Assembly: GCA_023957155.1 (NCBI GenBank)
Contig: JAMLHK010000013.1
Span: 1-64,000 of the forward strand
Length of the DNA stretch: 64,000 bases
Direction of reading: 5' to 3'
Origin: Chitinophagaceae bacterium
GTDB taxonomy: Bacteria; Bacteroidota; Bacteroidia; Chitinophagales; Chitinophagaceae
Part shown: piece after piece, positions 60,763-64,000 of the stretch
Layout: each line of letters opens with the position of its first letter
How positions within the stretch are numbered: position 1 is the stretch's first letter
The notes under the pieces: model-generated
Database searches by the model: none
Seen by the model: only the letters and a program-made list of their open reading frames with translations
Told to the model about the DNA's origin: nothing
Position numbers and translations under genes: made by a program

Positions 60763-61152
60763 TTCATTATATGGATGGGTTAGTAAGTACCGGGAATTTT
60801 ATTTCCCATCACAATATTAAAAATAATTTTTTCTACCAAGAAAAATTTTCGATTAAATTTTATACACATTTTTTTTCACCGGCTTGTGGATATCAACAGG
60901 GTTTAAAATGAAGCTGCTGAAAATCGGTGAGCAGCAGTTGCCGTTTTTTGTTTTTCGCAGGTAAAAAAAGAACAGCTTTAAAAAATGCCTTCCTGTGTTT
61001 TTAAAAAACGATACTGTACCAACATGTGTTTTTATTTTTACTGTAATCTTTGTCCATGCGGTATTTGCGATATGGTGTTTATTAAACGGTATGGTTGAAA
61101 AGTAATACAGCGATCATTAATAATAAGTGCGGAGAAGTTGTGTAAGCTGCTT
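60763..61152. other. AT-rich intergenic region with two DnaA-box-like sites
   Basis: No substantial gene is seen. An AT-rich block (about 60805-60880) is followed by TTATACACA (60860-60868), an exact DnaA box (TTATNCACA), and TGTGGATAT (60885-60893), a one-mismatch box on the other strand. A 9-codon ORF (MGNKIPGTY, 60809-60780, minus) precedes the terminator at 60736-60762. Genes to the left run leftwards for 7 kb and those to the right run rightwards. Confidence 0.4.
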
Positions 61153-61160
61153 TATTTTTG
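61153..61160 (+). promoter_or_regulatory. -7 box of the lpxD-like gene (TATTTTTG)
   Basis: TATTTTTG matches TAnnTTTG. The start would be about 7-8 nt before the ATG at 61175, so the leader is very short. The -33 position shows only a partial TTG. Confidence 0.45.
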
Positions 61161-61174
61161 CCAAAACTTCACGT

Positions 61175-62125
61175 ATGAAATTTCCCTCTCCCGTTTCTGT
61201 TCAATGGATAGCAGAATTGATTGGTGCCGACGTAGCAGGCAATATTAACGGTTCCGTAACAGGGATAAATGAAATTCACCGGGTGGAATCCGGAGATATC
61301 GTATTTGTAGATCATCCGAAGTATTATGACAAGTGTATTCATTCCGCAGCAACATGCATCATTATTAATAATACGGTAACTGTTCCTGAAGGAAAGACCC
61401 TGTTGATTACGGACAACCCTTTTGAGGCGTATCTTACTATTGTTCGTCATTTCAAACCTTTTATCCCGGCTGTTAAAGAGATCAGTGATACAGCTGTTAT
61501 CGGAGAGGGAACAACAATAATGCCGGGCGTGTTTATCGGAAATGAAGTGACCATTGGGCGCAATTGTGTTATCTATCCCAATGTTACTATTCTTGATCAT
61601 TCTGTTATCGGCAATAATGTTGTTATTCAGTCCGGCACGGTGATCGGATCGGATGCATTTTACTATAACAGCAGGAAGGACCGGGAAGTATGGTATAAAA
61701 GAATGGAAAGCTGCGGACGGGCGGTTATTGAAGATGATGTTGAAATTGGCGCCGGCTGTACGATTGACCGGGGGGTTACGAATGATACTGTGATCGGCAG
61801 CGGTACGAAGATGGATAATATGATACATATCGGGCATGACACCCTTGTCGGTAAGAATTGTTTACTGGCTGCCCAGGTAGGTATAGCCGGTGGGGTTGAA
61901 ATTGGTGATGGGGTAACATTATGGGGACAGGTAGGCGTAAGCAAAACAATAACGATAGGAGATAATGTAACCGTACTTGCGCAAAGCGGTATTAAAAACT
62001 CGCTGGAAAAAGATAAGGTATATTTCGGTTACCCGGCGGAAGATGCGGGTTTAAAAAAACGTGAGCTGGTTTGGATTAAACGAATACCGGAAATCTGGAA
62101 GAAGGTGATGCATAATGATGCGTAG
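61175..62125 (+). CDS. lpxD: UDP-3-O-acylglucosamine N-acyltransferase (LpxD-like)
   Basis: The 316-residue protein has an N-terminal uridine-binding domain (about 1-95; WIAELIGADVAGNINGSVTG) and a left-handed beta-helix of hexapeptide repeats (about 100-290; IGEGTTIMPGVFIGNEVTIG, IEDDVEIGAGCTIDRGV), with the catalytic His in MIHIGHDTLVGKNCLLAAQV. It would add the N-linked acyl chain in lipid A synthesis. Bacteroidota often carry a second lpxD-like gene, so this may not be the main enzyme. I use the ATG at 61175; the frame extends 16 codons upstream. Confidence 0.85.
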   Translation: MKFPSPVSVQWIAELIGADVAGNINGSVTGINEIHRVESGDIVFVDHPKYYDKCIHSAATCIIINNTVTVPEGKTLLITDNPFEAYLTIVRHFKPFIPAVKEISDTAVIGEGTTIMPGVFIGNEVTIGRNCVIYPNVTILDHSVIGNNVVIQSGTVIGSDAFYYNSRKDREVWYKRMESCGRAVIEDDVEIGAGCTIDRGVTNDTVIGSGTKMDNMIHIGHDTLVGKNCLLAAQVGIAGGVEIGDGVTLWGQVGVSKTITIGDNVTVLAQSGIKNSLEKDKVYFGYPAEDAGLKKRELVWIKRIPEIWKKVMHNDA

Positions 62126-62135
62126 CGTTGTTTGC

Positions 62136-62142
62136 TATAATG
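62136..62142. repeat. Target-site duplication, left copy (TATAATG)
   Basis: TATAATG directly abuts the left inverted repeat of the insertion sequence and recurs at 63431-63437 directly after the right one. Confidence 0.75.
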
Positions 62143-63430
62143 TGTAATAGTTAAAACTTAATCTGACAATTCTTAAATTAGTTAATTTAAAAACAGATTA
62201 AGATGACAACACAAAAAAAGTTAATTCAGCCGAAGTTGGGTGTTCTAAAGCTGGCCGAGAAACTGGGTAATGTTTCTGAAGCCTGTAAAGTAATGGGATA
62301 CTCCCGCGACAGTTTTTATCGGTTCCAGAAATTATATGAAGAGGGCGGTGAGATGGCCTTGAAGGAGATTAGCCGTAGTAAGCCATTGTTGAAGAACCGT
62401 ATTGAAAAAGCATTAGAAGATGTTGTAGTGGCCTATGCAACCGAGCAACCAGCTCACGGGCAACAGCGTGTGAGTAATGAGTTGCTTAAAAGGGGGCAGA
62501 TGGTAGCACCATCGACTGTTAGAAGTGTCTGGCTACGTCATGACCTGGAGACCTTTCAAAAGCGTTTAAAAGCATTAGAAGCCAAAGTTCAACAAGACGG
62601 TCTTGTTCTTACCGATGCACAGGTGGCAGCACTGGAAAAGAAAAAAGAAGACGAACAAAGCAAAGGCGAAATTGAAACTCATCATCCAGGTTACCTGGGG
62701 TCGCAGGATACTTACTATGTTGGCTACATTAAAGGCGTAGGTAAAATATACCAGCAGACGTTTATAGATACCTATACACGGGTGGCTTTTGCAAAGGTCT
62801 ATGATCGGAAAAATGCTTTGGTAGCAGCCGATATGCTCAATGACAAAGTACTTCCTTTTTATCAGGAACAGGATATAAAGTTGCTACGTATTCTTACCGA
62901 TAGAGGAACCGAATATTGCGGGGCAAGAGAGCATCACGAATATCAGCTTTATCTCAATATTGAAGATATTGACCACACCAAGACCAAAGCAAAGAGCCCT
63001 CAAACTAATGGCATTTGCGAACGGTTCCACCGCACCATGCAGGAAGAATTTTACGCGATTGCTTTTAGAAAAAAGCTCTACAACACGCTGGAGGAACTTC
63101 AATCAGATATTGACCACTGGATCGATTTTTACAACAGCGAGCGTCCTCATAGTGGTCGTTATTGCTTTGGCAAGACACCGGCACAAACGTTTGCCGATAG
63201 TAAAAATTTAGCGCATGAAAAAGACCTCAACAACTTTTTCAGACAAAGCATTAACTTTAAATCGCCAGACGAAACGGAAACAGGCGCTGCTGAGGAGCAA
63301 CCTGTCAGGGATAGTCTGACAGACGGAAATGAAAAAGCGGTTGAATCTACAGCCGCTTCTTCTTCAAAATCATTTTTGTCTCAAATGCCTTAAAAAACCT
63401 AAACTGTCAGATTAAGTGATGACGATTACA
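62143..63430 (+). mobile_element. Complete IS481-type insertion sequence, 1288 bp
   Basis: The element is bounded by 26-bp imperfect inverted repeats (62143-62168 and 63405-63430; 22 of 26 match) that begin TGTAAT and end with 13 identical bases ACTTAATCTGACA. A 7-bp direct repeat TATAATG flanks it on both sides. The only gene is a 396-residue transposase. The intact ends, transposase and target duplication point to a recent insertion. It lies downstream of the lpxD-like gene without damaging it. Confidence 0.88.
62203..63393 (+). CDS. IS481-family transposase (DDE/rve integrase core)
   Basis: The 396-residue protein has an N-terminal helix-turn-helix (about 12-60; [36 protein letters not shown]), a linker with a basic coiled segment (about 115-150) and an rve integrase core (about 165-335). 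The DDE residues are D in [15 protein letters not shown] in [14 protein letters not shown] and E in [15 protein letters not shown]. The C-terminal 40 residues are Glu/Ser-rich. A full-length frame without stops suggests it is active. Confidence 0.93.
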   Translation: MTTQKKLIQPKLGVLKLAEKLGNVSEACKVMGYSRDSFYRFQKLYEEGGEMALKEISRSKPLLKNRIEKALEDVVVAYATEQPAHGQQRVSNELLKRGQMVAPSTVRSVWLRHDLETFQKRLKALEAKVQQDGLVLTDAQVAALEKKKEDEQSKGEIETHHPGYLGSQDTYYVGYIKGVGKIYQQTFIDTYTRVAFAKVYDRKNALVAADMLNDKVLPFYQEQDIKLLRILTDRGTEYCGAREHHEYQLYLNIEDIDHTKTKAKSPQTNGICERFHRTMQEEFYAIAFRKKLYNTLEELQSDIDHWIDFYNSERPHSGRYCFGKTPAQTFADSKNLAHEKDLNNFFRQSINFKSPDETETGAAEEQPVRDSLTDGNEKAVESTAASSSKSFLSQMP

Positions 63431-63437
63431 TATAATG
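63431..63437. repeat. Target-site duplication, right copy (TATAATG)
   Basis: This is the second copy of the 7-bp direct repeat, immediately after the right inverted repeat of the insertion sequence. Confidence 0.75.
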
Positions 63438-63511
63438 TGATGTATCATTGGTCAAAGGAGAGTCCGGATTTCTGGTTTCAGGGTAAAATGGTAAACGATT
63501 CATCTCGCCCC

Positions 63512-64000
63512 TCACTCCCTGTTCGGGGTTTCTTCTGCAGGAACGCTTTCCTCTGTCCCGTTTTCTTTTTGGGCTTCCCTGTGTATACCGGCTTTCATAT
63601 TATCAATGGTATCTTTATCGGGGTGGTAATCATAGGGTAAAAAGTCCGCCATCTTTTCCCAGGCCCAGTATCCCAGGGTAAGTACATCCTTCTGATCGAA
63701 ATAGTAGCCGTTTTCTTCAACTATAATACCATTTGCAAGATCGAGAATGGATATTTGCACCGGTGTACCTGCGGGTAATTTATTTGCAGCAAGATATTCC
63801 GGCCCTGGTTTTTCTTTTGAGTATACCACCCGGAGTTTGCCGGGAAAGAAAAGCTCCACCCGTTTAAAATCAAGGGTATCATAATAAGGGGCTTCATACG
63901 GGTTATAGATGGGAGAGGGCTTACTGTTGCCATCACCAATAAGTTCGATCCGGAAGCCATCGCCGTGTAATGTACTATCGTGGTATGCTCTCAAAAATTG
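63512..64000 (-). CDS. Protein of unknown function, 5' end outside the window
   Basis: The frame is open to the last base of the window, so at least 162 C-terminal residues are seen and the start is missing. The visible part reads as a beta-rich, probably exported or envelope domain (FRIELIGDGNSKPSPIYNPY, RVELFFPGKLRVVYSKEKPG, NGIIVEENGYYFDQKD) and ends in an acidic, Glu/Pro-rich tail (KENGTEESVPAEETPNRE). No family was recognised. The TTG at 63994 is not a convincing start. The insertion sequence lies 80 bp beyond its stop codon. Confidence 0.7.
   Translation of the reverse strand, partial: QFLRAYHDSTLHGDGFRIELIGDGNSKPSPIYNPYEAPYYDTLDFKRVELFFPGKLRVVYSKEKPGPEYLAANKLPAGTPVQISILDLANGIIVEENGYYFDQKDVLTLGYWAWEKMADFLPYDYHPDKDTIDNMKAGIHREAQKENGTEESVPAEETPNRE

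Noticed and set aside
1-64000. CRISPR array, prophage or restriction-modification/defence island
   Set aside because: No regularly spaced direct repeats, cas genes, phage structural genes or methyltransferase/nuclease pairs were found. The HEPN fragment and the HNH-like gene alone do not make a defence locus.

Overview
The window looks like chromosomal DNA of a member of the Bacteroidota, most likely the Chitinophagaceae. I infer this from the gene families (GldC, GldH, a type IX secretion sorting domain, DUF4290 next to murA, gcvH next to a VanZ-like gene, an ECF sigma factor/anti-sigma pair). Many genes also carry the Bacteroidota -7 promoter box TAnnTTTG, and intergenic regions hold low-complexity repeats of the Bacteroidota type. 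Most of the window is core metabolism and cell-envelope genes, with a few AT-rich, probably acquired, pieces.

Layout. 0-8.3 kb: a HEPN-domain fragment, tRNA-Arg(CCG), a MarC-like protein, two tandem HGSNAT-like membrane acyltransferases, gcvH with a VanZ-like gene, and typA. 8.5-13.1 kb: an M28 peptidase, tadA, and a sigma / anti-sigma / outer-membrane-protein operon. 13.2-24.5 kb: idi, a fused korA without a neighbouring korB, a GT2 glycosyltransferase, a GH3-family protein, a LysE exporter, an AT-rich serine hydrolase with an unusual non-coding tail, NADP-isocitrate dehydrogenase, apaG and a fatty acid desaturase. 24.6-31.6 kb: a large secreted aromatic-rich protein behind an ECF-type promoter, an OmpA lipoprotein, an AT-rich DUF898/M48 pair and a ThuA lipoprotein. 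31.6-38.2 kb (minus strand): an orphan ABC ATPase, lysS, an epimerase-like protein and an MGH1-like glycoside hydrolase. 38.5-41.2 kb: an overlapping coaX / outer-membrane protein / lptC operon. 41.2-44.8 kb: a TIM-barrel isomerase, CvpA, YqeY, gldC and a GT4 glycosyltransferase. 45-50.5 kb: a T9SS cargo protein, DUF4290, murA, gmk and a CBS/CorC membrane protein. 50.6-53.5 kb: a membrane-anchored glutamate-synthase-like protein, then asd. 53.5-60.7 kb: a nine-gene minus-strand run that includes ligA, a two-component system coupled to gldH, yicC and a pseudouridine synthase. 61-64 kb: an lpxD-like gene, a complete IS481-type insertion sequence and a protein cut by the window edge.

The most interesting signal is upstream of asd. 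A consensus promoter is followed by a 20-codon ORF rich in Lys and Thr codons and an intrinsic terminator. The 5' arm of that terminator can instead pair with the end of the leader ORF. This is the layout of a ribosome-mediated attenuator, placed on a gene of Lys/Thr/Met synthesis. Other points are three similar ECF-type promoters (AAC-N16-CGTC/A), one of which would drive an ~85-nt RNA with its own terminator; a MurA with Asp in place of the catalytic Cys; and an AT-rich region with two DnaA-box-like sites at 60.8-60.9 kb. All names rest on reading motifs and overall similarity; no database search was possible.
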